A DNA stretch of 64,000 nucleotides, from positions 2,759,501 through 2,823,500 of the forward strand of contig JAKOON010000017.1 of assembly GCA_022577435.1 (NCBI GenBank), in the 5' to 3' direction. Shown in pieces: positions 49,931 to 62,921 of the stretch. The translations under genes were made by a program, and so were the position numbers. The notes below the pieces were generated by a model. The model saw only the letters and a program-made list of their open reading frames with translations. It had not been told where the DNA came from and did no database searches. Source of the DNA: Embiotoca jacksoni. Taxonomy: Eukaryota > Chordata > Actinopteri > Embiotocidae. Position 1 is the first letter of the stretch, and each line of letters starts with the position of its first letter.

Positions 49931-52900
49931 ACTGATTCTACTCTTGTGGCACAGAGACACAAAAAGAGTCTCATAACAGCAAATTGTTGATTAGTCTTCA
50001 AATTTCTACATCACGTTCGGCGCTCTGCAGTCACACAAATCACTGCACAAAATCTGTGGAGATAGTCATTCATTTGTTAAGCCACAAAATTATAAAATCA
50101 TCCCTTATTTCCTCTTTGTTAAGTAATTTAATTAATGAGGAAATGTTATGTTAGTTTTGTGTGGGAAGCAGCTCCTGTTTATAGCTTTGAGCTGAAGTAG
50201 CAGAAGAAATAGATTCTACATTTGTGCCATGTCTTCTGAGAGATTAGCTAATTCGACAACAAGCCTCTTGTTAAAAGAAGTCAAGCATTTGAAGAGAGGA
50301 AGGAGAGGGCAGAAAAGAGAAGTATGTATAAAGGTGCTGACCATGTAAAAAACAAAAACAACAAAGGATTCAACAAAAGGAAGAGAAACAAAAGATTAGA
50401 GAGCAGGGATGCCTTCAACCAGACAGAAGAAAGCAGTAGAGTATGCAAAATGAAATTATAAATAGAAATGAAAGAAGTACAGAGGGTATTTTTTTTATTT
50501 TTATTTACAGCATGACAGATGAAAACAGAAAGTAGAGATGTGGGATGGTTTAGGGAAGGTGATGAGGGATTATACATCCTGACAGAGCCATGGAAGAAAG
50601 ACAGCCTTAGAAATGGATTTGTCAAAAGTGAGGCACTTCAGAGTAACATGGTCTGTAACTGTGAGTGTGTGCGTGTGAGAGTGTGTGTGTGATCAGTTGG
50701 GTGGTTGACAGCCACACTCTCTTATCTCTCTGGTGTAAATCTCAACTCAAGAGATTCCATCACCGAGTGTGCTGCTGCTGCTGCTACTGCAGCTGTCCAT
50801 GCAACAGCTCTCACTAATAGGAGTGCCTAATAGTGCACATGTATGCTGACAGTGAACGTGTAAACACGGGCACATGAATTCTGCTAAATGCAAGAAAAAC
50901 AAAAAAGACACACACTTGAAGATGAGGCTCTGCAGGGAGTTAACTGAACCGTGGCAAATGACACAAGTTGTCAACTCCTTGATAAGACTTAGTGAGACAA
51001 TACAGAAGGAAGGTGGAGGAAGGAGGAGCAAGAGCAGATTGAAGATGAAGAGAGGGAGGAGAGCGTGACTCAGCTGCTCTCCCTAAAGGCCTCCGGGGGG
51101 AAGAGAGGGGAAAGAGGGATGAAGAGGCTCATGCTCACTCTGCTCTTGACAGAGTCATCTCAGATTTTCAGCTTGTGAAATGAAAACGAAACCAAGATAG
51201 AGACTCAAATAACTCTTTAGGGGGAGATTCACTCCAAAGCAAACAGCCAAATGTCCACGATTCAAGCGTGAGGGGTGAGCCATCAGTGTCCTTCCAGGGG
51301 ATCACCGTGCCACGGCATCTCACCAATCAGGTCTGAGGCGGATTACGCCATTGTGGCCTTTCATCTGGCATGCGAAGGGGTTTCTTCAAAGTCTCTAGGT
51401 ATAGCTACGGGCACCGGATAATTGGGCCCTGCCTGCACATTAAACATAGATCTGTTTTGACATCACACAGGAACTCAGCATTGGATGTACTGGGATGAAA
51501 CAGCATGCTGGAGAGAGTAAGAAGCACACACTGCACCGCAAAAAAAAAAAACAGAAAAAAACCTCCATGCAAACAGACATAACCGCAGCTGCAGTCTGAC
51601 ACGTACAAATTATTCACAGGCTCTTTTGAAACTGTTTACTCTGACATGCCGACGCTACCTTCTACACACTGATACGGTCAGGAGATCCACTGAAAGTGGT
51701 TCAGATGAGGTGGTTCATTGTGAGACAAAAGCGAGATGGGTGAAAAGAAAATCCTTTGAAAGATAGTTACGATATGCGTGTATACAATGAAGGACAGAGG
51801 GAAGCAGGCAGGATGTCTTTGAAGGAGAGGAGGTATGCTGTCATACAGGCCGACTCAAGCGGGCAAGCCGAACCCTGATTCTGTGATCAATTTTGAAGAA
51901 ATGAATGAAAAAGATGAATAATTCATCAGAAACCGATGACAGGCTTGTGAAGACGAGTAGAGCGACAGCCCCATGCCACATCGTCTCTCTGTGACTCTTC
52001 TGCCTCCCATGATAAATTCATACCATCCCCCTGATGTCCTGAAGCGGCTTGTCCTCTTCACCTCAAAGTGTGGCAAACAGCAGAGATCAGAAAGTACACC
52101 TGTCAAACTGGGAAAGTGCGATGGGAGGGCAGTAAATAGACACAGACGTGTTTACATCGGCGTGTGCACAGTCGCATGTGGAAATATTTTTAGCCACATA
52201 GATCTACAGATTGGGCTCCATACTGACAAACAACCCTATACTTCTCAGAAGCAGCATGCAATCTGCCTCCACATATAAAAATGGAACAAGCACACAAAGT
52301 GTTCCAGCTTTTCTAAGAGCAGATTTTAGCCTCTATACAGTAATGGCCTAAACAACAGAAGAGAAACTCGTCACAGCTGTGAGTCCGTTCAAAGCAAAGA
52401 TCCTCAGCAGACTATTCTGATCAAACACTTCTGACAGGCAAACCCAATCTGTATGTTCCCAAAGAGAACGGGAGGCAGACGAGAGGAAGAAGGCGAGCGA
52501 GAAAGGGGAACTGCAGCCTGTTAAGTACGATCTCATCACACCCATCTGTCACAGTTGCACATGGACATATACAGCTGCAGACGTATTAGTTCAAATCATG
52601 CAGAAACAAAACAAGGGAGAGATTTTCTGATGAGCTTTGACATCTTTTAAAATGACAGGCTGTGAAAAACATATCGCCTAAAATATATTGTCCCTCTCTT
52701 TGGACTGAGACTCACTTCGTACATGGTACAAGCACAAACAAAAATAATGTAATTACATTTTACTCATTATCTTATCGTCAAATAATTGAGATACACACCC
52801 TGTAAATAAAATCATTAGTATCGTCTTTAATTTTCATCAGGGCACTAAGCTGTTGAGTTCAGTATTTTTACGATGTGATACTTCTGTTTCAAAGTAAAAG

Positions 52901-53185
52901 GTCACATTGAGATACAAAACCAGCACAAATTAACATCTCCGTAATTAAGTCATGTATTACACTCTTTGTCAGCGGGCACGTGGTCTTCTCACCTTCAAGC
53001 TATGAGCTCTAAAGCACCAATGAAGACGACAACAGGACACGATGTAACCTTCACATCATTAAGATATAATAATGTAATAACTGTGGTGATCAAAATCACA
53101 AGCTATGAAGCCTTTTGAATGCCTTCAGCAAACAGTAGTTAGCGAGTATTAGTTAGCTAGTGTATGTAGTCTTTCAGGTAGTGTT

Positions 53186-53230
53186 GCACTAAAAATTTAG
53201 TGCATCTCCATTTAGTGACTAAATGGAGAT
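53186..53230. repeat. Two adjacent perfect palindromes
   Basis: GCACTAAA-AA-TTTAGTGC (53186-53203) is followed directly by a 27-bp inverted repeat with 13-bp arms ATCTCCATTTAGT / ACTAAATGGAGAT around one G (53204-53230). Confidence 0.9.
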
Positions 53231-53390
53231 TCTAGCAATGAAATGACTGTATGCAGCAGTAGCCTGAGCAAAAACACAAATCAAGGGCAAATTAAAAAAA
53301 ATACAAAAAGTTACCCATTTTTCTTTTAAAAGACTCTCTCTAGATATCATTCAAATTTCCTCCGCGAAATTTGCAGGGGTCGTTGCTTCA

Positions 53391-53738
53391 AGGGATAGTC
53401 CCACATTTTGGGAAAAAGGCTTATTCTCTTCCTTCATGAGAAAACTGGTAGTGCGCAAAATACTGAATGTAGCTACAGGCAGCACCCAGTTAGCTCAGCC
53501 TAAAGACTGAAAATAGGGTGAGCTCGGCTTTTTCCAACCATGAAGGCAAACAACTGGAGACTTCAGGAAATTATTGCTCCCAGGAAAGAAATAGTCTGAC
53601 TAGTGCTTTACACTGTGTGAGGCTGCACATTTTTACATTTAGAGGTGCTGGTAAGTGGATTTTGTTACCCTTGGAAAGAGCCAAGGTAGTTGTATCAACC
53701 TGTTTCCAGCCTTTTATCTAATCTAAGCTAACTCGCTA
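53391..53738. mobile_element. Degenerate percomorph MITE/SINE-like repeat with inverted arms
   Basis: Starts AGGGATAGTCCCACATTTTG and continues with CAGTTAGCTCAGCCTAAAGA on one side and, inverted, CCAGCCTTTTATCTAATCTA plus AGCTAACTCGC on the other. The words GAGGTGCTGGTAAGTGGATT and TTTGTTACCCTTGGAAAGAG match a common percomorph repeat. Confidence 0.55.
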
Positions 53739-53770
53739 TTGGATATTGACTTATATATTTGACCTTCTTG

Positions 53771-53940
53771 TCTGTTTGTCAGACAACGGAAAAACTACCA
53801 GTCCGATTTCCATGGAATTCTGTGGAAGGGTGAAACTAGGGACAAGGAAGAACACGTACACTTTTGGGGCAGATCCGCAAATGATCTTTTACCAAACATA
53901 TTACCCATTTGGCAACTAAATACAATAAAATCCGGTCGAT
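53771..53940. repeat. Degenerate teleost interspersed repeat
   Basis: AAAAACTACCAGTCCGATTT, TGGAAGGGTGAAACTAGGGA and GGGGCAGATCCGCAAATGAT resemble a widespread teleost repeat; the name is not certain. Confidence 0.45.
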
Positions 53941-53949
53941 GTAAATAAA

Positions 53950-55150
53950 GTTCAGCGGTGACAAAACACAGGCCTTTCTAGACATACAATGACTCCTCAC
54001 TATCCATGTTCATGTACCCTGGTACAATTATAACTTCACTACTACTGTAAATATATCCAGACATACAGTATATAGTGGTTGTCGCTTCAGATTTACAAAT
54101 GACAAAAGAGTGGACTAAGGGCCTTGGCAGAGGTCTGTGCTCTTCTAGTTTAAATAGTGAAGATGACTGACTTTAAATCACACATGGACATGGTTTAAAT
54201 CCCAGTTCGTACTCATCTCTATTCTTGTCTCTGCAGGAAGCAAAGCAAAGCGACAGATGCACACTTGAAAAAAAATTTAGAAGCAAAAAAAGCAACACAA
54301 AACAAAAACACAGAAGTCAACTGAAGCGAAGATCAATGGAAAGCGCAGCCTGACTGAGCAGTTCATTCTCACCCCTCTGTTTCCACTGATCTCCACTTCA
54401 GGAAAATGTTGTGATCAACTGATTATCTGATTTATGTTCAGTGGCTTAAAAGGAGATAAAATGGGGCTTTAGTTCTGACAGTGTGATCCACAGAGCAGAC
54501 AGAGAGGAGAATTGGAGGTTATGGACTGATATGAAGATGCAAAGAGGCATGAGTGTTTAATCCTCATTTATACAGACGGTTCACTGGGATATTTAAAATA
54601 GGTTTAACAGGTTCAAAGACCAATTTCTTAATGAGGATGAGTAAGGGAGGCAAAGAGTACTTGAAAGAGCTCCACAAACCAAAACAGACGTAAATCTCGT
54701 GCAGGAGTGTTCTTTTTTTTTTTGTGCTCAACTAATCTTGATCTGAAAGCGTCATCATCATCCCACAAACGGCTGAGTGCTTCGGAGATCAGCTGACTCA
54801 ACCACACTGTTAACTGTTGCGGACGACAGGACCCATTTGAAGAATGATTAATGAATCCACTGCTTAATACCCTTGCACAGTGTTAATTGTGCCTGACCAC
54901 AACACATAGAGTTGAAGTCATTAGGAGGTTCAGGACTGAGGGGACACCACGACAAAACAATGTTATTTTTGTTCATCAACCCCTTAAAAATCAATTAGAA
55001 TAGGCTGTCATTGGACGAGTGTGTGCATATGTGCATGACTGCTTAAAGATATAAATACAGGCCTCTGAGTTTAATTAGCTATTCTGTTCTAATCACAAGA
55101 TATTTCCTTATAAATGGCACAAAGCACGAGAGGATTGAGGCAAGGAATAA
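53950..55150. other. Non-coding stretch
   Basis: I see no gene or notable structure here beyond AT-rich DNA. Confidence 0.45.
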
Positions 55151-55161
55151 TGGAAAATGGG

Positions 55162-55206
<45 letters not shown>

Positions 55207-55216
55207 TGTGTATGTG
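55162..55216. repeat. (TG)n microsatellite
   Basis: About 36 bp of pure TG followed by an imperfect CG/TG/TA tail, seen directly. Confidence 0.95.
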
Positions 55217-55753
55217 TTGCACCTCAGCCCTCTGGAAACTGTCTTACAACGAAAACACTCTGCATGCCATGTCTTAATCTAATCTTGCTCATGGTTGCAT
55301 AATTGAAGAGAGCTGATTACAGAGCTATCTCATGTGCAGGGCCCAGGATATGAAAGATGTTTGTAACTTGATTCAACCCACAGAACACAGGTGGCTTGAC
55401 ACAGAGGTTAGAAAGCCACAACTGCAGCAAATTAGGTTAATAACAGAGCTGGACGGACTGATACCCCTTCAAATATGAAGTAATAATACCTCTGTAGTAG
55501 AAAAGGAACATTTACATTTTCCATTGATGCATTAAGAGAAACACTAGTTTTGAGAATACGGACAAATGTGAATGCAGTTTATGTTGCAAGGGATTTGGTT
55601 GAATCAGATAAAAGGCTAGCTTTATCACAAATTTTGTTCAGAGAGCTGCCATTTCTCACAGCCTGGCATCTATTCTGAGAAGATGAAACATCACTCACAA
55701 CAGTTGGGAAAAGGAGACAAATATCTCTAAGATTTTACTGCAAGGATGAAAAC

Positions 55754-56557
55754 TGTCTGGATCCTGTCCTGCCTCGTGTTTTCCCTGTGTTGGTGGGCGT
55801 GTCTGGTGGTTGTGTGCAGCTCGTTAGGCTCCACCCATCAACTCTGGCCCCTGACACAGTCAATCCTCATCCCACTTATCACCTCAGCAGCATATCTACT
55901 CCCGGTACTCCACTCCACTTTGTCAGATCGTTCTGCTTCAGCGTCACAGTTCTGCCCTTCCGTCCTGCTCAAGTCGGCCTTTGTTCTTTGGAGGATTTCC
56001 TGCAAGGCCATCTGTACCTCTGCCTGTCTTCCACGATACTCTGCCAGAAGAATAGACTCTGCTCGACCCACTCACCTGGGTTCCCCTCCTGGTCAGCTGG
56101 CTGGTAATTCTTCACTCACCTGCAATCTGCCGCTCCTGCCTCAGAGTTACTGCACTCTCCTCCCTGGACTCCAGATCCTCCGGATCTCTGGCTTTACCTG
56201 CCAGCCGTCTCTCACCTGCAGATCTCTGGTCCTTGATAGCACCTGTCTGCCTATTCAGCTGCCGAGGAGTAACCTCCGGTGGCTCATCCGAGTTCTCCAC
56301 TCCCTGCTGGGTCTCCACCTGCGAAGCCAGCCATTGACTCTCTGCTGCTCAGAAGCACCAACTCGCGCCCCGCTGCCCCGCAGCCCTCGCCACTCATATG
56401 CTACCGAGTAGCTCGGGCTAAGCCCAGGACTGACTGGACGTTCTGTTCCCCTCACCTCATGGACAATTACCACATCACAACTTGTTTTTACAATAAATCT
56501 GGTTAATCTTCATTTGTGTTGTGCTTTTGGGTCCGTTTTCCCATCGACACCATAACA
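55754..56557 (+). mobile_element. Solo LTR of a Ty3/gypsy-like retrotransposon
   Basis: The 804-bp element starts TGTCTGG and ends CATAACA (TGT…ACA ends). The same six bases, GAAAAC, flank it at 55748-55753 and 56558-56563 as target-site duplication. A poly(A) signal AATAAA at 56492 is followed by GTGTTGTGCTTTTGGGTCCG, the usual U5-like end of teleost gypsy LTRs. A 221-codon open frame (55746-56411) lies within it and is not a host gene. No internal retrotransposon coding sequence adjoins it, so it arose by LTR-LTR recombination. Whether it belongs to the same family as the pol fragment at 35.5 kb cannot be told. Confidence 0.85.
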
Positions 56558-56569
56558 GAAAACAACCAG

Positions 56570-59500
56570 GTTTGTGTTTACAATATTCAAAGCACTAAAC
56601 AGAGGAAAGGTGATAGCTTATTGAATCAAATTAAATGCAGCTGCAATGCTGTGACCCCTTTGTTATGGATCAAGTGTTGATGTGGTATATGTTTGTGTGT
56701 TCGTGAAGATGACATTGGTTGTCCGTCAGGGCTAATAGACTGTATATAACAGTTACACTGCAGTATAAATGCCCTTCGCTCTGGTTTTTGTTTCCTTTAG
56801 CTCGCATTTCATCCGATAATCGCTGCTATACATGTCCCTGTATGAATATTGTCTGAAACGCTGAAAGGACAGTTAAGGGTGGAGTGAGAGCTGGTGGCAC
56901 AATAGGATCTTTCACGGTAGAGTACAGTCTTTTAACATTTAAGTTAATACTGAAATTAATAACTGGCAGTATCAATTATTATTTTTATTAGTTCACTATT
57001 TGTTCTTAATATACAATATAATATTATTTATCTGATTGATTGAATTTTCTTTAAATAATAAGATTATTCATGAGAAACTGTAGCCATTACCCACAAGTCA
57101 GAGCAGCCTGACCTTAGCAGAAAATTAAAACACTGATCGATTCGTTAAGAGGGTTATAATGACCGATGTTTATGTAGGCAAACTCTAGCAGCTGTAGTAA
57201 TAATATCAGGCGCAAGGGAGGATGTCAACTGACTAAATATAAGGAGTGACTAGGTCTGTGTATGGAGAAGATTGGGTGTGGTTGGATGGATCTAACATGG
57301 ATCTTCGTGTCCCATGTTGACTTAATTTAACTTAGGTAACACCTTTTTATTTTCGTAACAAACTCGTATTGTTATTTAACCCAAACCACGATCTTTTCCT
57401 AAACCTAACCAAACTGCGACTGTTTTACAATGTTAACCACATGTTTATTATTGTTGCTATGACAACGAGGGTCATCTGTTGCTGGTACTCTCCAAAAATC
57501 ATGTAGTGCATGCCATTTTGGTAAATGAGCTATTCTGTCTATTAGGTATCAGGACATGTTGATGCTACAGAGGGTGCTGACATATGTCACTTATAATTCA
57601 TTAATATAATTTATAATTACAAATACACCGATTTTATGATTTTGGTATGATGACGTGTTGAGACCGGACTAATCAATCAGAATTTTTTTTCCTACTTGAA
57701 AAATCAATTACTCAACTCAGCACTAAGAAGTGCTATGCCGTATTAAGTCCTTGGGCTCCCGTTTAAATCATGTTTAATGCTGAGGAAGATGGTAGCGTGC
57801 TCAGGAGAGCCCTGGCAGTCGACCTGAATTCCATTTTCTCCAGAAATCTCAGTCATGATGGTCGATCCATACTAAAGAATATTGTTTTATGGCAGTCCAG
57901 TCACAGCACTTAAAGCTGCTCGCAGCAATAGAAATACATAAAATGAAATGAGGCTGAGAGTTTGACACGTATATTAACTCCCCAGATGCCCTGCATTTTG
58001 TCCCAGAACACCACTCAGAGTTGGAGACATTTTACTGTCTGTTACAACCTACACAGTTGAATTGTTTCAGTTTTGGTTGTTAAAACAGTTTATTTTTTTA
58101 TTTTATTTGTAGATAAAGCTGGTGTGGAGTGAATGGATCAAACCGTCATACCCTGAGGGGCACCGGGCAAACAAATGTTTTCCATGTAAGAAGCAAAAGA
58201 TGTGGTTTAATCTCTTAACTCCTCTTAAGTGTGTAACCAATGCCTACCGAAACTCATGAAATTCCGTTGCTTCCCTTTAAGTATTTATGTAATGCTACGG
58301 CCATCTCATCATATATTCTTTTACTCAGAGGCCCCAGAAAATATAAAATATGCAGCATTCAAAGAGTAAAAATTTTCTCACCCTATCACTTCCTCTCTGG
58401 ATCTCATCTGAGCCATGGCTCCAGTCCACCTGAACCAGTTCAGTGAAGGCCCATAGGAACTATCACAAGGCTTAATTGAGGCTGTTTTGTTTAGGGACGG
58501 TGTCTCCAAATTACAGATAGAGTGAACTGGATAAAAAAAAGCACTCAAAAAGAAAAGTGTAAGCCGGTCGTCCTGGTTTACCTAAATGATAAATGAGGTG
58601 ATGGGCTTGGATAAGTGCTTGTGCTGAATGATACTGTTACTTTAAATAGATTCTGCAATAAAAAGAAAGGATGCAAGACAAAAAGATTGTAGACATATAT
58701 ATTCTTTGAGTAGACAGTATAGTGCATCTGTATTGTATTGGGTTGATGCATTGCTTTGGCTTTGATTCTGTTGGTTAAAAAAAACATAAGAAAAGGCTCT
58801 GTAGTTACTTGTGGCTCCATTAGAGCCATATAAATAAATGACTGCAGTGACAAACTGCAGTATGGAGCACTTCATTACTGCACAGCCTTACTAATTTGTC
58901 TAGTGCCTAAGCCCATTTTGCACAGGTCAGATAGCACAATATAAGGGAAAAAAACCTCTTACATTAGGTTACATATGGCCTCCATTAAGCTCTAGTAAAT
59001 AACACATAGAAGTCCAATTTCACTAAGTTGTACTAAATGCCATTTAGAGAAATTATTTAAGCGTCATTCACTAATTGACTGCCAACCTGGGACACATGTA
59101 CCCAAGAGGTATTTCTGCAGCTGTCAAGGAGAATAGAAGGCTACATGTTAATATTGTGGAGCTGCTCAAGCAATTTTAAAATTGTGACCTAAAAGTAATT
59201 TATAAACAGTTTAAATAGTTTGTTTTAAGTAATAAATGGATAATTATTCAATATTAGGTGATTCATGAATAAATGGTTGAAAACTATTAGTTAACATGAA
59301 TACAATTGGATAAATGATTGAAATAGCTAAAAGTGATGGATAGAATCAGTTGAAATATTTGGCTTAACGTAGCTACCTGATGAAATTGTTAAGGCTGATG
59401 GATAAACAGCTTTATAGACTACAGAGAGATGGTTGTGCATTCATGTTGTACCACTCAAAGTGGAAGCAGAACAAACGCAAACCTAAACCAACCAAACCAT

Positions 59501-59780
59501 TGACAGACCTAGCCTGGTATTACCACACCCATTTTCACTGTGTGAATAAAAGGGTCTGGCCACAATCAATTGAGGATTGTATCCAATCCTAATGGGCGTA
59601 GACGTAGGGTTAATTTTGATACTATTGGAGCAGCCTTTAACTAATCAGCAATGACTACCATATACGGTGAGACTCTACCACTACTGCAACTACATTTAGA
59701 ACGAAAAATGCTTAACTTCAACATCATTGCACTGAGCCACCAACACTGGTTGTTCATTGGTCCACCCATCAGAGTGGCTG
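56570..59780. other. Non-coding stretch
   Basis: AT-rich, with no gene or clear element seen. Confidence 0.45.
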
Positions 59781-60350
59781 TGGAAACCATAGCTTGTCGA
59801 TAAAAGTGGAGGTAGCTTCTGGATCTGAAAAATTAAGCCAATTTGAAACTGCTATAAGCTGCAATATCTCCGAGGGCCAAAAGTGGTTGGCTCTAAAAAG
59901 GCTTCATAAAATCCCGTTCAACTTCTCTTGAAATACAAAGTCAATAAATTTTTCCACAAGTTAAAATTTGATTGTCGACTAAAGTTCCTCCTTCTTAGTA
60001 GTTTTCTGACCGTCCATCAGAAAAGAATCCCGTCAATAATTAGAAAATAGGCCTCAAAAAGCATTATGTTGCGGGCGGGGGGTGGGGGGGAGGTCTGTTT
60101 GATTGACAGGCCTGTGTTGTAATCAGGTCTCAGCTGTAGGTGGGTGGGGCGTAATGTCGTTGGGTTCCCTACCAGATCGAGTCAGATTCTTCACTAGCTC
60201 CCCCCCAGCTCGGGCAAGTGTGGTCACCTCTGGCTCCAAAATAGCAAGATGGTGACTGCCGAAATCCGAACTCAAGACTTCGGAATGGCAGTCCACAAAC
60301 CAATGGTTGACGTCACTATTGGTTGCTGCTTGGTGGAAATGCTAAAACAA
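59780..60350. repeat. Degenerate teleost interspersed repeat, GC-richer core
   Basis: AAAATAGCAAGATGGTGACT, GGCAGTCCACAAACCAATGG and TTGACGTCACTATTGG match a repeat I recall from many percomorph genomes. Poly-G (GGGCGGGGGGTGGGGGGG) lies near its centre. Confidence 0.45.
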
Positions 60351-60359
60351 ACATGGTTT

Positions 60360-62900
60360 ACACATTATAATCAGATTGAATAAAACTGAAGCTAGGAGCA
60401 GTGGTCCAGCACAGCCTGGCAATGACATACCAAATGTATGAAAAGAATGATGTAACATCCACTTTTACATCATTTATCCTGTCTGAAATCAATTCAGGAA
60501 ATTTGAAATCCACAATTACATATATTTTAATCAGTATGTATTTGTGTGTGCATCGAAAAATAAATTTGTGAATCTTTCTGTGTGCATTTGTGAATTATGA
60601 GACAGCTCTAACACCATACAATCATGTTTGGAAATAAAATGTCTTGTAAGGCCAAGATTCTCTCTAAACTCTGCATTAAGGTTGCAGGCCCATCTGAACG
60701 CCTATAATGGCATTACAGTAGTCTGCGACTGGGAGGAAGGCCAGCACACACAGGCCCGCGATCGTTCCAGCTGGACATCTTAGCGGCAACAGCTGACATA
60801 TCAGCGTGCCTGCAGGTATCGGACAGCCACTCTCAGGAGCACTCTGTCCTCTTCCTCCACCGCTGTTTCCCTCCTTCCTTCTCCTCGCCGTAAGAGCAGC
60901 AATGCCCTCATCTTGCTGACAGCGTGTGCATCCCTGCTTTACTGCCCTCATAAATACTCCAGAGTTGCAAACAATGGGGCCCAGCATTGGCAGTGTTAAA
61001 CTGAGGTAATGTCACTATTGAGCTCGGATGACAGCTTTATGTGCGACCGAAAAGATCAAAATGAGAAGGTAAGTGTAGGCGTAGTAACGGACAAGACTAA
61101 CAGGCCCAATCCAACAATGCCTTCTGAAAGACATATAGACCCGTCAGCAGACTTTTCATTACTGACACATAAATCTGTCAAATAAGGAGGCTAAGTGGCA
61201 CCTTGGGTACCATTAAGTGCTGTTGCATAAATGCATTCACTTCACTGCGGGTTTTTCCTTCTGATTTTTAGACAGTAAACTCTCAAAAAGCTTGTAGAAA
61301 TCCATGATAAGACACATGATGGGAAATATACAGTCTAGAAATATAGAATGCACTTATGATGCACTTTTAGCAGACAAAGCACTTCTCAACGTGCTGCTCA
61401 TTGATCTATTGCCTCACACACCAGCAGCAGCCAATCTGGCCATCACAAACAATTCGAGGTTCAGTTGTTCAAGGACGCTTAAACAAGACGCTGACTGAGC
61501 AAACAATTAAAAGACAACCTGCTTTAACTCCAGAGCAACTTAATCCGCAAAACTAGACGTAGAATTTCTCTCATGAATTTTGGGTGCCCATTGTGCCTAA
61601 CAAGCACAATGTTTTCACAGGAAATGAGTCTGAGAAGTTTAGTTGGATGGTCAGCAAACCTCAATCTTCAGTCACAGCACACAAGAGGCAGGCAACATGG
61701 TGCAGATGGTGAAATGTAGCGTTTTTGACAGTTCCTTAAAAATGTGCCAGCAAAGAAAAAATGAAAAGATGCCAATTTTACTAAGTCTTTGATTCTCTAC
61801 ACTGCCGTTTAGCACTGAGTAATTAATCGGGGCAGGCATGCAGTGACTTTGGTAGAAATGTTAAAGGGGCCCAGTGGCAGAACGCATGAATCAATACACT
61901 AAAAGTGCCTCCTGCCGCTGAGAGATGTGGAAGTCAGGGTGTGAAAACATGGTTGCCTGAGGGGTGTAAGGCATCAATTTGAGTCCCTCCATGGACATTT
62001 GTTGCATGTCATTGTCCTCCTGTCATCGCTCTGTGAACTTTCGAATAAAGAAACAAACAAACGGACCCATAAAATACCGCACGAAACCGATGGAAAGATG
62101 TGGGCATCATCAAATGCACAGCAGGTGTATTAAAAATAGAAAATCAACGTGCACTTTTATAGTTTGCAGCTAATTACATTATACTGTATGATAGAATTGC
62201 TGGGACAGGGTTAAATCACGGCCAATGACAGGCGAGGAATGAGATTAAAGTAAAACTGCAATCAGGCCTTCCGTAGAATAATCATCTGATTTGTAGAGGC
62301 TGTACTAAGAAGTGAACAGAGGCACAGTAAAGGCAGGAACAGAGCTGGGAGAGGGCTGAGCAAACAGACAGAGGCTTAGATATGTCATTGGGACGACAGG
62401 CACTGAGCCTCCCTCACACTGAGATGACTGCAGGGATCGATCAAAGGCTGCCTTCCCATTCCTACCCCACGTTTAGATCATTAAAACCTAATTGAGAACT
62501 GGTACCCAAAGACACACGCACAAACAGAGTGTCTGTGCCTGCACGGTTACACAAGCATCTCAACGGTGACAATAGAAAAGCACAGGCAGTGTGAGATAAT
62601 AATACCAGATGTCCATCTGAGTTAGAGAGTAAATCGATCAGCCGGGACTGCACCATGACAGTGTGAGAAGAGGTTGACGGGATAAACTAGTGTCACGACG
62701 ATCACGGGGTGAAGCTCACACTCATCAGGTCCTCTGTTTCTGTGACAGTTAAATAGCAAACTGGACACAAAAGATTAAAAAAAAAACATGGTTTCTTTGT
62801 GTGGTTATGGATCACAGAGATATGTGTATAAATATCCGACAGCAAATCAAGTGAACCACAGAAGAGTGCGTGAGAGTGTGTGTGTGTGTGGTGTGTAGGA
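60360..62900. other. Non-coding stretch with possible conserved elements
   Basis: No gene is supported. Segments near 61.8 kb (GAGTAATTAATCGGGGC) and 62.17-62.3 kb (AGCTAATTACATTATACTG, GGCCAATGACAGGCGAGGAA) have the look of conserved regulatory DNA, but conservation cannot be checked here. Confidence 0.35.
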
Positions 62901-62921
62901 GAAGATGGGAAGTTGACTCAC

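Larger units (their letters stand above)
48230..53380. other. Non-coding stretch
   Basis: No gene is supported. It holds candidate conserved elements near 49.6-49.9 kb and the double palindrome at 53.19-53.23 kb. Confidence 0.45.

Noticed and set aside
55746..56411. 221-codon plus-strand open frame with a hydrophobic start
   Set aside because: It lies within the solo LTR apart from its first eight bases, which are flank and target duplication; composition and context are those of LTR DNA.
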